From: Thermocatellispora tengchongensis
Lineage (GTDB): Bacteria; Actinomycetota; Actinomycetes; Streptosporangiales; Streptosporangiaceae
Reading direction: 5' to 3'
DNA length: 64,000 nt
NCBI RefSeq assembly: GCF_014202315.1
Contig: NZ_JACHGN010000006.1
Coordinates: 1 to 64,000, forward strand
Shown here: positions 7,796 through 15,355 of the stretch, in pieces
Layout: each line of letters opens with the position of its first letter
Numbering within the stretch: position 1 is the stretch's first letter
Program-made: the position numbers and the translations under genes
The notes under the pieces: generated by a model
Seen by the model: the letters and a program-made list of their open reading frames with translations, nothing else
Database searches by the model: none
What the model was told of the DNA's origin: nothing

Positions 7796-8607
7796 ACGCG
7801 CCGCCAGCGCGACTCGCCGAAGCAGTAGCCGGCGTACAGGACCAGCCCGGCGGCGACCAGCGTGAGCAGCCACGGCCCGGCCGGGGTGCGGGCGAAGGCG
7901 CGCAGCGTCGCGTCGATGCCGCCCGCCCGGCCGGGATCGTAGGCGAGCGCCGCCTGCACCACGAAGACGCCTGCCCCGACGGCCACGGCCCCGCGCGCGG
8001 CGTACCCGGCCAGGCCGAGGCGGTCCATCACGGTCCTGGCCCGCGGGGGCATGCCCGAGGTGTCCAGCTCCCGGTGGAACCTCCTGGTCACGCCCTGGTA
8101 CACCCAGTACGCCCCCAGCGCCGCGAGGCCCAGACCGATCGCGGCGACGAGCACCTGCCCGAACGGCAGTCCGAGCAGCGCGCGGGTGGCGTCCCGGGAC
8201 TTCTGGTCCTCCGAGGAGGTGTGGTGGGTCAGCAGCATGCCGAGCAACGACCCGACGATCATGACGTACACCGCGACGCGCAGCACCGACTCGATCCGCT
8301 CGTGCGCGGGGCCCTGGGACAGTGCCTCGGACGCCTGCCACACCGTCAGCGCGGCGAACCCGGCCACCATCACCCACAGCACCACCGCGCCGAACGGCAG
8401 CGCCGCGACGGTCGCGATGGCGCCGCCCTTGTCGGCTTCCTTGCCGCCGTCGCCGAAGGCGATCTGCAGGGCCAGCACGCCGATGAGGGTGTACAACACG
8501 CCGCGGCACGCCAGCCCGACCCGGGCCAGGCGATCCATGGCCGTGCTGTCCGCCGCCCTGCGCGCGGCGGCGCGTGCCTGCCGTCCCGCCGACTCCACCG
8601 TCCCCAT
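7792..8607 (-). CDS. DUF1206 membrane protein
   Basis: A 271-residue integral membrane protein with about six helices arranged as three repeated pairs. Each pair carries the DUF1206 signature (R-V-G-L-A-C-R-G-V-L-Y, then a related AARGAVA motif). The family is widespread in actinobacteria and cyanobacteria and its function is not known. The start ATG is preceded by GGAGGG. The stop shares CTAG with the convergent kinase gene. Confidence 0.85.
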   Translation of the reverse strand: MGTVESAGRQARAAARRAADSTAMDRLARVGLACRGVLYTLIGVLALQIAFGDGGKEADKGGAIATVAALPFGAVVLWVMVAGFAALTVWQASEALSQGPAHERIESVLRVAVYVMIVGSLLGMLLTHHTSSEDQKSRDATRALLGLPFGQVLVAAIGLGLAALGAYWVYQGVTRRFHRELDTSGMPPRARTVMDRLGLAGYAARGAVAVGAGVFVVQAALAYDPGRAGGIDATLRAFARTPAGPWLLTLVAAGLVLYAGYCFGESRWRRV

Positions 8608-8633
8608 GGACCCCTCCCTGCCGTCGTTCGCCG

Positions 8634-9149
8634 TTACTCGCCGGAGGCGGCTCCTTTACCCGGATCGGACGCCCTCACGCCCGCGGCCGCCGCGTAGCGG
8701 CCCGGCGTGCAGCCGTACTCGCGGGTGAAGGCGGTGATGAACGCGGAGGGGGCGGCGTAGCCGACGCGCCGCGCGACCTCGGCCACGGGGCGGGTCTCCA
8801 GCAGCACCCGGGACGCGTTCAGCCGCAACCGGGAGCGCCAGCGCGAGTACGGCATGCCGAACTCGCGGACGAAGTCGCGCTGCAGCGTCTTGACGCTGAC
8901 GTGCAGGCGCTCGGCCCACTCCTCCAGGCGGCCGGGGTCGGCCGGGTCGCGGCACAGGCTCCTGGCGATCGTCAGGGCGAAGCCGGTGCCGGCCGCGCGG
9001 GGCGCCGGGCCGTCGCTCTCGGGGGCGCCGAGGCCGGCCATGATGCGGGCGCGGGCGGCCAGGGCCCGCTCCTCGTCCTGGCCGGGGCGGGCGATGGCGC
9101 GTACGAGGCGGGCCGCCTCGCCGTCGATCGGCACCGCGGCGGCGCGCAC
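8634..9149 (-). pseudogene. AraC-family regulator, 5'-truncated
   Basis: Only the DNA-binding half of an AraC protein is present: two helix-turn-helix motifs (LEEWAERLHVSVKTLQRDF and VAEVARRVGYAAPSAFITAF) and a short inter-domain segment. The N-terminal cupin or ligand domain of about 150 residues is missing. The reading frame can be followed only to about 9150 (GVRAAAVPIDG), and beyond that the DNA belongs to a divergent permease fragment. A GTG at 9149 is available but has no SD. Regulators of this sort commonly control siderophore uptake, which fits the broken transporter next to it. It is probably a remnant. Confidence 0.7.
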
Positions 9150-9209
9150 CCCGGCCGGCGACGGGGGACCTCGCGCAGGCAGACGCGGTACACCGTCTGG
9201 CGGGGCGCT

Positions 9210-9921
9210 GTGAAGGCGCTCACCCTGCGCGCCGCCGCGTACTCGGCCCGCGTCGAGCGGCGCACGCTCACCGCCTCGGCCGCGCTCGTCGCGGCGGCGC
9301 CGGCCCTGGGCGTGACCGGGCTGTGCCAGGGGGCCGTGTGGGCGACACCGGTGGAGGTCGTCCGGGCGCTGGCGGGGCAGGGCGACGCCGTGGTGGTGAT
9401 CACCGAGTGGCGGCTGCCCCGGGTGGCGGCGGCGCTGGTGTTCGGCGCGTCGCTGGGGCTGGCCGGGGCCGTCTTCCAGAACCTCACCCGCAACCCGCTG
9501 GGCAGCCCGGACGTGATCGGCCTGGACGCGGGGGCGTACACGGGCACCCTGGTCGCGATCACCCTGCTGGGCGGGACCGCGGCGCAGCTCGCGGCGTGCT
9601 CGGTGGCGGGCGGGCTGCTGGCCGCCGCCGCGATCTACACCCTGTCGCGCGGCGCCGGGCTCGCCGGGCTGCGGCTGGTGGTGATCGGGATCGCGGTGAA
9701 CGCGATCCTCACCGCGGTGAACTCCTGGATCGTGCTGCGCGCCGAGCTGGACGTCGCCATCGCGGCCACGGGCTGGAGCGCGGGCTCGCTGAACGGCGTC
9801 GGCTGGCAGGACGTCCGGCTGCCGTTCGCGGTCATCGGCCTGCTGATGATCGCCCTGCTCGCGCTGGCCCACGCGATGCAGCAGGCGGCGCTGGGCGACG
9901 ACGTCGCGGTCACCACCGGCG
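9210..9921 (+). pseudogene. FecCD-type siderophore permease, 3'-truncated
   Basis: From a GTG at 9210 the frame encodes the first ~235 residues of a FepG/FecD-like permease, with the family landmarks RLPRVAAALVFGASLGLAGA and FQNLTRNPLGSPDVIGLDAG. The homology stops after VAVTTGV near 9921, where about 110 more residues (the last helices and the ATPase-contact region) should follow. The frame then continues, without a stop, into the second half of an ABC ATPase. A functional permease cannot be made. The solute-binding protein and first permease genes expected upstream are also absent. Confidence 0.85.
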
Positions 9922-10501
9922 TCGGCGGCTACCGGCCCAAGGCGGTGGCCCGGGAGGTCGGCTTCCTCCCGCAGGGCCTGGTGGCGCCGGAGAACATCGT
10001 GACCAGGCGGCTGGTGGCCCGGGGCCGCTATCCGCACCAGTCGCCGCTGTCCACGTGGTCGCCCCAGGACGAGCGGGCCGTGGAGGAGGCCATGGCGGCG
10101 GCCGGGGTCGCGGACCTGGCCGACCGGCCGGTGGCCGAGCTGTCGGGCGGGCAGCGGCAGCGGGTCTGGATGGCGATGGTGCTCGCCCAGGAGACCCGCC
10201 ACCTGCTGCTGGACGAGCCGACGACGTTCCTGGACATCGCCCACCAGTACCAGTTGCCGGCCCTGCTCGCCCGCCTGCGCGAGCAGGGCCGTACGATCGT
10301 GGCGGTCCTGCACGACATCAACCAGGCGTGCCGCTACGCCGACCACATCGTGGCCATGCGCGACGGCCGGATCGCGGCCCAGGGGCCCCGGCCGCCGTCG
10401 TGGACGCGGCGCTGGTCGAGGAGGTCTTCGGCCTGCCGTGCGTGGTCGTGCCCGACCCCGTCACCGGCACGCCGATGGTGGTGCCTCACTTGGCCAGGTA
10501 G
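9922..10501 (+). pseudogene. Siderophore ABC transporter ATPase, 5'-truncated and frameshifted
   Basis: The fragment begins at GGYRPKAVARE, just before the Q-loop (GFLPQ). It retains the signature LSGGQRQRVW, Walker B LLLDEPT and the H-loop VLHD. The first ~75 residues with Walker A are missing. Near 10382-10385 the frame breaks: CAGGGGCCCC has four G where five would keep the frame, and the normal C-terminus (PAAVVDAALVEEVFGLP...) continues in another frame to the TAG at 10501. Two independent lesions mark it as dead, unless the single-base loss is a sequencing error. The deletion would still remove nucleotide binding. Confidence 0.85.
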
Positions 10502-10977
10502 AGGGTCTTCCAGGTGCCCTGGTAGAGGCAGGCGAACGAGGGCTTGGACGCCTTGGGCTCGGCGCAGATCTTGAACTCGACCTGGTAGACGTCCTTGCCG
10601 GTGAAGGAGAAGCCGGCCCAGTTCTTGGGGTCGCAGTTGCGGAAGGCGTGCTGGCGCAGCTTCACCGTGGCCGGGTCCTTGAGGTAGGAGACCCGGAACA
10701 CCGCCCACCCGCAGGTGTTGACGCGCCGGCTGGTGAGGTCGTACAGCTTGCCGGACACCTTGACCTTGTCGGCGCTGGGGATGTCGGCGTCGTCCTCGCC
10801 GTGCACGCTGAGCGTGCCGCCCGCCTTGGCGTACTTCCCGGCCGAGTAGTACGGCCCCCAGGAGAGGTCCGCGAAGCCGCCCGGCCCGGAGGCGGTGGCG
10901 GCCATGGCGGCGGCGGGGGCGAGCGTGACGAAGGCGGCGGCCAGGGCGAGCCCGGTGAGGATTCGAGAGGTCTTCAT
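10486..10977 (-). CDS. Secreted protein of unknown function
   Basis: A 163-residue protein with a clear Sec signal peptide (MKTSRILTGLALAAAF...AMAA, cleavage near residue 27). The mature domain of about 135 residues is rich in beta-prone segments and has four cysteines (TCGWA, NCDPK, ICAEP, ACLYQ) that could form two disulfides. I do not recognise the family. AAAGGA precedes the ATG at 10977. Its last codons overlap the tail of the frameshifted ATPase remnant on the other strand, consistent with that remnant being dispensable. Confidence 0.8.
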   Translation of the reverse strand: MKTSRILTGLALAAAFVTLAPAAAMAATASGPGGFADLSWGPYYSAGKYAKAGGTLSVHGEDDADIPSADKVKVSGKLYDLTSRRVNTCGWAVFRVSYLKDPATVKLRQHAFRNCDPKNWAGFSFTGKDVYQVEFKICAEPKASKPSFACLYQGTWKTLYLAK

Positions 10978-11055
10978 GAGGGGGGTCCTTTTCGTCGTCG
11001 TGAGCACTGCGAGTGTGTGCGGTTCCGCTTTCACGGCACTTGACCCGCCGCTTTC

Positions 11056-11073
11056 ATCGCGCTTACTCGCGAT
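11056..11073. promoter_or_regulatory. Perfect dyad in divergent promoter region
   Basis: ATCGCG at 11056-11061 and CGCGAT at 11068-11073 form a perfect inverted repeat with a 6-base spacer. It sits between the two divergent secreted-protein genes (starts at 10977 and 11116) and just before a -10-like TAACAT. It is a candidate operator; the protein that binds it is unknown. Confidence 0.4.
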
Positions 11074-11115
11074 CGGTAACATGTACGCCACGTTGTGTCA
11101 CGACCAGGGGGTGGA

Positions 11116-11760
11116 ATGACGGCGTTCGCGCGGATCGCGATGATCGCGGCGACCGGCCTCGGCCTGTCGCTCGGCCTGCCGCTCAGTCCGGCCGGCGCGG
11201 CGAGGGCCGAGCCGCCCAACCGGCCCGGCCCGCCCTCCTACCTTCACCGTCTGGTCGGCGCCGACCTGGGCACGCTGGTCCACACGCTCCCGCACGTCCT
11301 GTGCGGCAACCGCCTGATCAGCTACCGGTCGCCCTCGCCCAACTCCCCCGTCAAGTGCGTCAACGGGGCCGAGAACAGCGGCAACTCCGTTGACAGCGGC
11401 AACTATCACAACGTCGGCGACCCGGTGAACAGCGGGAACTTCTCCAACGCCAACGGGTCCACCGCCACCGCCAACTCCGTCGACAGCGGCAACGCCTCCA
11501 ACGGCCCGCAGTCGATCTCCGTGCCCACGCCGCGCATGGCCCTCCCCATCGCCGCGCGTCCCTGCCACCCCGGCCACCGCAGGTGCCGGGGCAAGGGCAA
11601 CTCCTGGAACAGCGGCAACTACCGCGCCAAGGGCCGCCAGATCAGCAGCGGCAACTTCGGCAACGCCAACGGGTCGATCGACAGCAACAACACCTACGGC
11701 GGAGGCAACAACGCCAACGGCCCGCTGTGCGTCAAGTGCCGCTGGTACGGGCCCTCCTAG
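11116..11760 (+). CDS. Secreted Asn/Ser/Gly-rich repeat protein
   Basis: A 214-residue protein with a Sec signal peptide (cleavage near AARA, about residue 32). The mature part alternates short cysteine pairs with blocks built from NSGN, DSGN and NANGS motifs. Blocks lie at about residues 84-136 and 165-200. The six cysteines are spaced as C-x16-C, C-x6-C and C-x2-C, one pair before or after each block. The repeats resemble low-complexity cell-surface proteins, but I know no family for it. The ATG at 11116 has GGGGTGGA directly upstream. Its function is unknown. Confidence 0.75.
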   Translation: MTAFARIAMIAATGLGLSLGLPLSPAGAARAEPPNRPGPPSYLHRLVGADLGTLVHTLPHVLCGNRLISYRSPSPNSPVKCVNGAENSGNSVDSGNYHNVGDPVNSGNFSNANGSTATANSVDSGNASNGPQSISVPTPRMALPIAARPCHPGHRRCRGKGNSWNSGNYRAKGRQISSGNFGNANGSIDSNNTYGGGNNANGPLCVKCRWYGPS

Positions 11761-12138
11761 ACCCCGCCGAGCAGTCGAGCGCCGTCCACCAGGCCGGCGG
11801 GATCGAGGGCGGCGGCCGGGGGCGCGTCCACTGCGGCGTCCAGGGGCACCAGTGCCAGGTGGGGCGCCGCGGCCCGCTGCCGGCGTCTCGTCGAGCGCCC
11901 GTCGCGGCCTCCACCGGCAGCCGGTCGGCGTTGCGGGTCGCGGCCACGGCCGTGCCCGAAGTCTTCGGCGTCTCCGTCGCGTCCGGCGTCTCCGGCGTCT
12001 CCGGTGTCTCCGTCGCGTCCGGATCCACGAGCGGCGGCGGATCGGCCGTCCGGCCGTTCTCGGCTGGCGGCGGCTTCTGTGCCGCCCCTCGGTTAGCGGC
12101 GACGGGGAGCCCTCCCGATCGCGTGTCGTGCGGTGACG
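11757..12138 (-). pseudogene. Possible frameshifted gene remnant
   Basis: This 378-base stretch has no intact gene. On the minus strand one frame reads protein-like from the end of the GntR gene: a Pro/Thr/Glu repeat (DATETPETPETPDATETP) followed by RLPVEAATGARRDA near 11890. A neighbouring frame then gives LALVPLDAAVDAPPAA...LLGGV and a TAG that overlaps the stop of the gene at 11116. Both pieces show G/C-rich third positions. Together they look like the end of one secreted or linker-containing protein with a frameshift and no start. The product is not recognised. Confidence 0.3.
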
Positions 12139-12891
12139 CTAGTAGGTGATGCTGCGTCGCAGGTTGGTGCGGTAGGAGTAGTGCTCGGGCAGGAAGTGGC
12201 TGATCGCCAGTTCGACCGGACGGCCCGCGGTGTCGAGGTAGAGGCGGTCGATGCGCAGCAGCGGGTGACCGGCGGCGCAGCCGAGGCCCTGAGCGGTGGG
12301 CGGGTCGGCGAGCGCGACCGTGATGCTCTGGTCGGCCTCGGCGATCGGGGCGTCGAGCCGGATGTCCAGCAGGCCGATGATGGTCACCTCGCTGGTGGCG
12401 CCCTCGGTGGCGAGTTCCGGCACCGAGGCGAGGGCGGCGCCGGCGTGGGGCGGCAGGAAGACCGTGGTCAGGCAGAAGGGCGTGGCGTCGTGGAGGCGGC
12501 GGAACGCCAGGTGGTAGACCACGTCGCTGGACAGGCGGAGTCTGCCGGCGGCGGTGACGTCCACGCGGCGGTGCAGTGGCACGGTGATGTCCATCCGGGT
12601 GTCCATCGACAGGCCCATCAGGTCGTCGATGGAGCCGAACTGGCGGATGTAGGCGCCGTCCTTGGGCCGGGCGAACGTGCCCCGCCCGGGGACCCGGTGC
12701 ACCAGGCCCTCGGCGACGAGGTCCTGGAAGGCGCGGCGGACCGTCTGCCGGCTGACGCCGTGGCGGCGGGCCAGCTCGGCCTCGGTCGGCAGGCGGCGGC
12801 CGTCGGCGTAGCGGCCTTGCAGGATCTCGTTGCGGATGGTGCGGGCGAGCGCGGCGTACCCGCTCTCGCGGCGGCCGGTGCCGGGGGCCAT
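12139..12891 (-). CDS. GntR/HutC-family regulator (UTRA domain)
   Basis: A 250-residue regulator. The winged helix at about residues 15-75 contains LPTEAELARRHGVSRQTVRRAF and GRGTF. The UTRA effector domain fills residues 90-245. HutC-type proteins bind small carboxylates or sugar phosphates and repress adjacent catabolic genes. The ATG at 12891 is chosen for its GGGAGG SD; a GTG six bases upstream is also possible. It lies directly downstream of the MaoC hydratase gene on the same strand (13-base gap), so the two are probably cotranscribed. The operator-like repeat at 13969-14051 is its likely target. Confidence 0.9.
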   Translation of the reverse strand: MAPGTGRRESGYAALARTIRNEILQGRYADGRRLPTEAELARRHGVSRQTVRRAFQDLVAEGLVHRVPGRGTFARPKDGAYIRQFGSIDDLMGLSMDTRMDITVPLHRRVDVTAAGRLRLSSDVVYHLAFRRLHDATPFCLTTVFLPPHAGAALASVPELATEGATSEVTIIGLLDIRLDAPIAEADQSITVALADPPTAQGLGCAAGHPLLRIDRLYLDTAGRPVELAISHFLPEHYSYRTNLRRSITY

Positions 12892-12904
12892 GGTCACCTC
12901 CCGC

Positions 12905-13945
12905 TCAGGCCAGCACGGCGACGAAGCGCCAGTCCAGCACGTCGGCGGGCTCGGCGCCGGGCCGGATCGCCCGGACCCGGGACCGCAGGTGGGCCAGCCC
13001 GCCCTGGGGCAGCGGGTCGAGCCGTTCGATCTCGACGCTGCTGCGCAGGGTGTCGTTCTCGCGGACCGGGCCGAGGTGGTCGCAGCCGTGCCAGCCCGCG
13101 ACGGTGACGATGCCCGGCAGCGCGCGTACGGCCTGGTGCAGCGCGATGCCGATGGTGTGCCCGCCGTAGACCAGGCGTTCCCCGCCCGCCGCGGCGTCGT
13201 GGTGCACCTTGGCGATGTTCAGCGTCAGCCGGGCCAGCTCGGGCGCGGAGGAGACGACGTCGCCGCCCGCGACGTCCAGGACGGTCCCGGGGGACAGGGC
13301 GGCGAAGTGGGGGCCGGGGAGGGCCGACCGGTACGCCGCCAGGTCCCACCCGGCCGTCACCGCGGCCAGGTCGTCGTGCCCGGGACCGGCGCCTACGGCC
13401 GGCGATTCTGTGGCCGGCGATCCGATGGCCGACATGTCGTCGGAGTGCCCGGTGTCCAGGTCGCCGTCTCGCAGCGGCAGCATGGCGCAGCGCCAGAAGT
13501 CCAGCACCGGGCGGCCGTGCTGGTCCACGGTGCTGACGCGCAGCGCGGCCAGGCCGGTGGGGGCCCGGCCGGGGCGGCGGGTGTTCTGCCGCAGCCCCGC
13601 CACCTCGGTGACGGTGCGCAGCGTGTCGCCGAGCCGGGGCGCGCGGCGGAACACCACGCCCCGGTAGAAGAGGTTGGCCACCACCGTGTGGGTGGCCAGG
13701 GTGGACTGGCCGATCGCGATGTCCCACACCAGGGCGGGCGCGGCGAGCGGGCCCGGCCCGCCGAGCACCCGCCGCGCCAGCTCGTGGTCCAGGCACAGCG
13801 GCAGCCGGCAGCCGGTGATGGCCTGGTGGGCGGCCGCCAGGCCCTCGGTGAGCGTGACGGCGGGGGCGGCGTCGAAGCGTGCCCCGGTGCGCAGATCCTC
13901 GAAGTAGGGGCCGTCCACCTGCGACCGCGCCGGGTTCTCGGGCAT
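12905..13945 (-). CDS. meh: Double-hotdog MaoC dehydratase, likely mesaconyl-C4-CoA hydratase
   Basis: A 346-residue protein with two hotdog modules, the second (about 240-340) carrying the MaoC landmarks YGGHTIGIALH and VAGWHGCDHLGPV. Size and layout match the Meh/itaconyl-CoA hydratase branch of MaoC proteins, which hydrates mesaconyl-C4-CoA to citramalyl-CoA. The divergent neighbour looks like 2-methylfumaryl-CoA isomerase, which makes exactly that substrate, and the two genes are paired in the 3-hydroxypropionate bicycle. Another unsaturated acyl-CoA (for instance itaconyl-CoA) remains possible. AGGAGG precedes the ATG. A Gly/Ser/Ala-rich linker near residues 172-190 separates the modules. 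Confidence 0.72.
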   Translation of the reverse strand: MPENPARSQVDGPYFEDLRTGARFDAAPAVTLTEGLAAAHQAITGCRLPLCLDHELARRVLGGPGPLAAPALVWDIAIGQSTLATHTVVANLFYRGVVFRRAPRLGDTLRTVTEVAGLRQNTRRPGRAPTGLAALRVSTVDQHGRPVLDFWRCAMLPLRDGDLDTGHSDDMSAIGSPATESPAVGAGPGHDDLAAVTAGWDLAAYRSALPGPHFAALSPGTVLDVAGGDVVSSAPELARLTLNIAKVHHDAAAGGERLVYGGHTIGIALHQAVRALPGIVTVAGWHGCDHLGPVRENDTLRSSVEIERLDPLPQGGLAHLRSRVRAIRPGAEPADVLDWRFVAVLA

Positions 13946-13968
13946 CCGGAGGGCACCTCCTCGAAATA

Positions 13969-14051
13969 TACGGCCAAAGTCTCCCCGGTTCGCTCCCGGC
14001 TGTCAAAGGACACCGTTGACAGCGGGGCAGGTGGTGGAGAATATGGCCGTA
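13969..14051. promoter_or_regulatory. Divergent promoter with TACGGCCA inverted operator halves
   Basis: TACGGCCA at 13969-13976 is mirrored by TGGCCGTA at 14044-14051. For the rightward gene, TTGACA at 14016-14021 and GAATAT at 14039-14044 are 17 bases apart, and the right half-site covers the end of the -10 and the likely start of transcription. For the leftward gene a TTGACA is read at 14006-14001 with GAGACT at 13983-13978. The GntR protein encoded nearby is the probable binder. Confidence 0.6.
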
Positions 14052-14071
14052 CAAATCGAGGAGAGGGCATC

Positions 14072-15328
14072 ATGACGCTCGCACCGCCCCCGGGCCGGCC
14101 GCTGGCCGGCATGCGGATCGTGGAGGTGTCGGCGTTCGTCGCCGCCCCGCTCGGCGGCATGACGCTGGCGCAGCTCGGCGCCGAGGTGGTGCGGGTCGAT
14201 CCGATCGGCGGGGCCGCCGACCGCTCCCGATGGCCGCTGGCCCCATCGGGGGCGAGCATGTACTGGGCGGGGCTGAACAAGGCCAAGCGCTCGCTGTGCG
14301 TGGACCTGCGCTCGCCGGAGGGGCAGGAGCTGGTCACCCGCCTGGTCGCCGAATCGGGGCCCGACGGCGGCATCGTGCTGACCAACGCGGTCGGCCGGCC
14401 CTGGCTGGGCCACCACGCCCTGACCCGGCATCGCCCCGACCTGATCCACGTGGCGATCGAGGGCCACCACGACGGCACGCCCGCGGTCGACTACACCGTC
14501 AACGCCGCCGTCGGCTTCCCCATGGTCACCGGGCCCGAGGGGCACGCCGGCCCGGTCAACCACGTGCTGCCCGCCTGGGACATCGCCTGCGGCCTGTACG
14601 CGGCCATCGCCATCCTGGCCGCCGAGCGCCGCAGGCGCGCAACGGGGCAGGGCCAGGCACTGCGCGTCGCCCTGCACGACGTGGCGCTGGCCATGGCGGG
14701 CAACCTCGGCTTCCTGGCCGAGGCCCAGATCGGCGGGGTCCCCCGGCCGCGCGTCGGCAACCACCTGTACGGCGGCTTCGGCCGCGACTTCGCCACCCGC
14801 GACGGGCGGCGGGTGATGGTGGTGGCGCTGACGGCCCGCCACTGGCGTGACCTGGTGGAGGTGACCGGCCTGAAGGCGGCCGTGACCGCGCTCGAAGGCG
14901 CCCTCGGCGCCGACTTCTCCACCGAGGGCGACCGCTACCGGCACCGGGAGGTCCTGGCCGGGCTGCTGGCCGGATGGTTCGCCGGGCACGACCTGGCCCA
15001 GGTGGAGGACCGCCTGCGGCGGACCTCGGCGCTGTGGTCGGTCTACCGCACGTTCGCCGAGCTGGTGGGCGAGCGGGCCGGCGAGCTGCGCGCCAACCCG
15101 ATGATGGCCCTGCTGGACCAGCCCGGCATCGGCGAGCACCTGGCCCCGGGCTGTCCGATCGACCCCGGCGACGCGGCGCGGCCCGAGGTGGTCCGGGCCC
15201 CGGAGCTGGGCGAGCACACCGCCGAGATCCTGCGCGGCCTCGGCCTGACCGCCGCCGAGATCGAGGACCTGCGCGCACGCGGAGTCGTCGCGGGCCCCGC
15301 CGGCGCCGGACCCGTGGGCGACGCCTAG
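14072..15328 (+). CDS. mct: Class III CoA-transferase fold enzyme, likely 2-methylfumaryl-CoA isomerase
   Basis: A 418-residue CaiB/BaiF-fold protein. Characteristic stretches are SAFVAAPLGGMTLAQLGAEV (20-39), YWAGLNKAKRS (64-74), VDYTVN (139-144) and VNHVLPAWD (162-170), with Asp170 the catalytic aspartate. These are, from memory of the family, very close to Chloroflexus Mct, which moves CoA within mesaconyl-CoA from C1 to C4, and less like formyl-CoA or carnitine transferases. The hydratase encoded divergently would use the product. GAGGAGAG precedes the ATG and the leader is about 20 bases. No lyase gene (Mcl/CitE type) is present in the window. Confidence 0.8.
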   Translation: MTLAPPPGRPLAGMRIVEVSAFVAAPLGGMTLAQLGAEVVRVDPIGGAADRSRWPLAPSGASMYWAGLNKAKRSLCVDLRSPEGQELVTRLVAESGPDGGIVLTNAVGRPWLGHHALTRHRPDLIHVAIEGHHDGTPAVDYTVNAAVGFPMVTGPEGHAGPVNHVLPAWDIACGLYAAIAILAAERRRRATGQGQALRVALHDVALAMAGNLGFLAEAQIGGVPRPRVGNHLYGGFGRDFATRDGRRVMVVALTARHWRDLVEVTGLKAAVTALEGALGADFSTEGDRYRHREVLAGLLAGWFAGHDLAQVEDRLRRTSALWSVYRTFAELVGERAGELRANPMMALLDQPGIGEHLAPGCPIDPGDAARPEVVRAPELGEHTAEILRGLGLTAAEIEDLRARGVVAGPAGAGPVGDA

Positions 15329-15355
15329 AACCGAGCCCTCGTCCGGGAGGCCGGG

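Noticed and set aside
11732-12028. Intact 98-residue gene on the minus strand
   Set aside because: Only its first half is protein-like. After about 11890 the translation becomes Trp/Pro/Arg-rich noise while another frame takes over, so it is at best a remnant.
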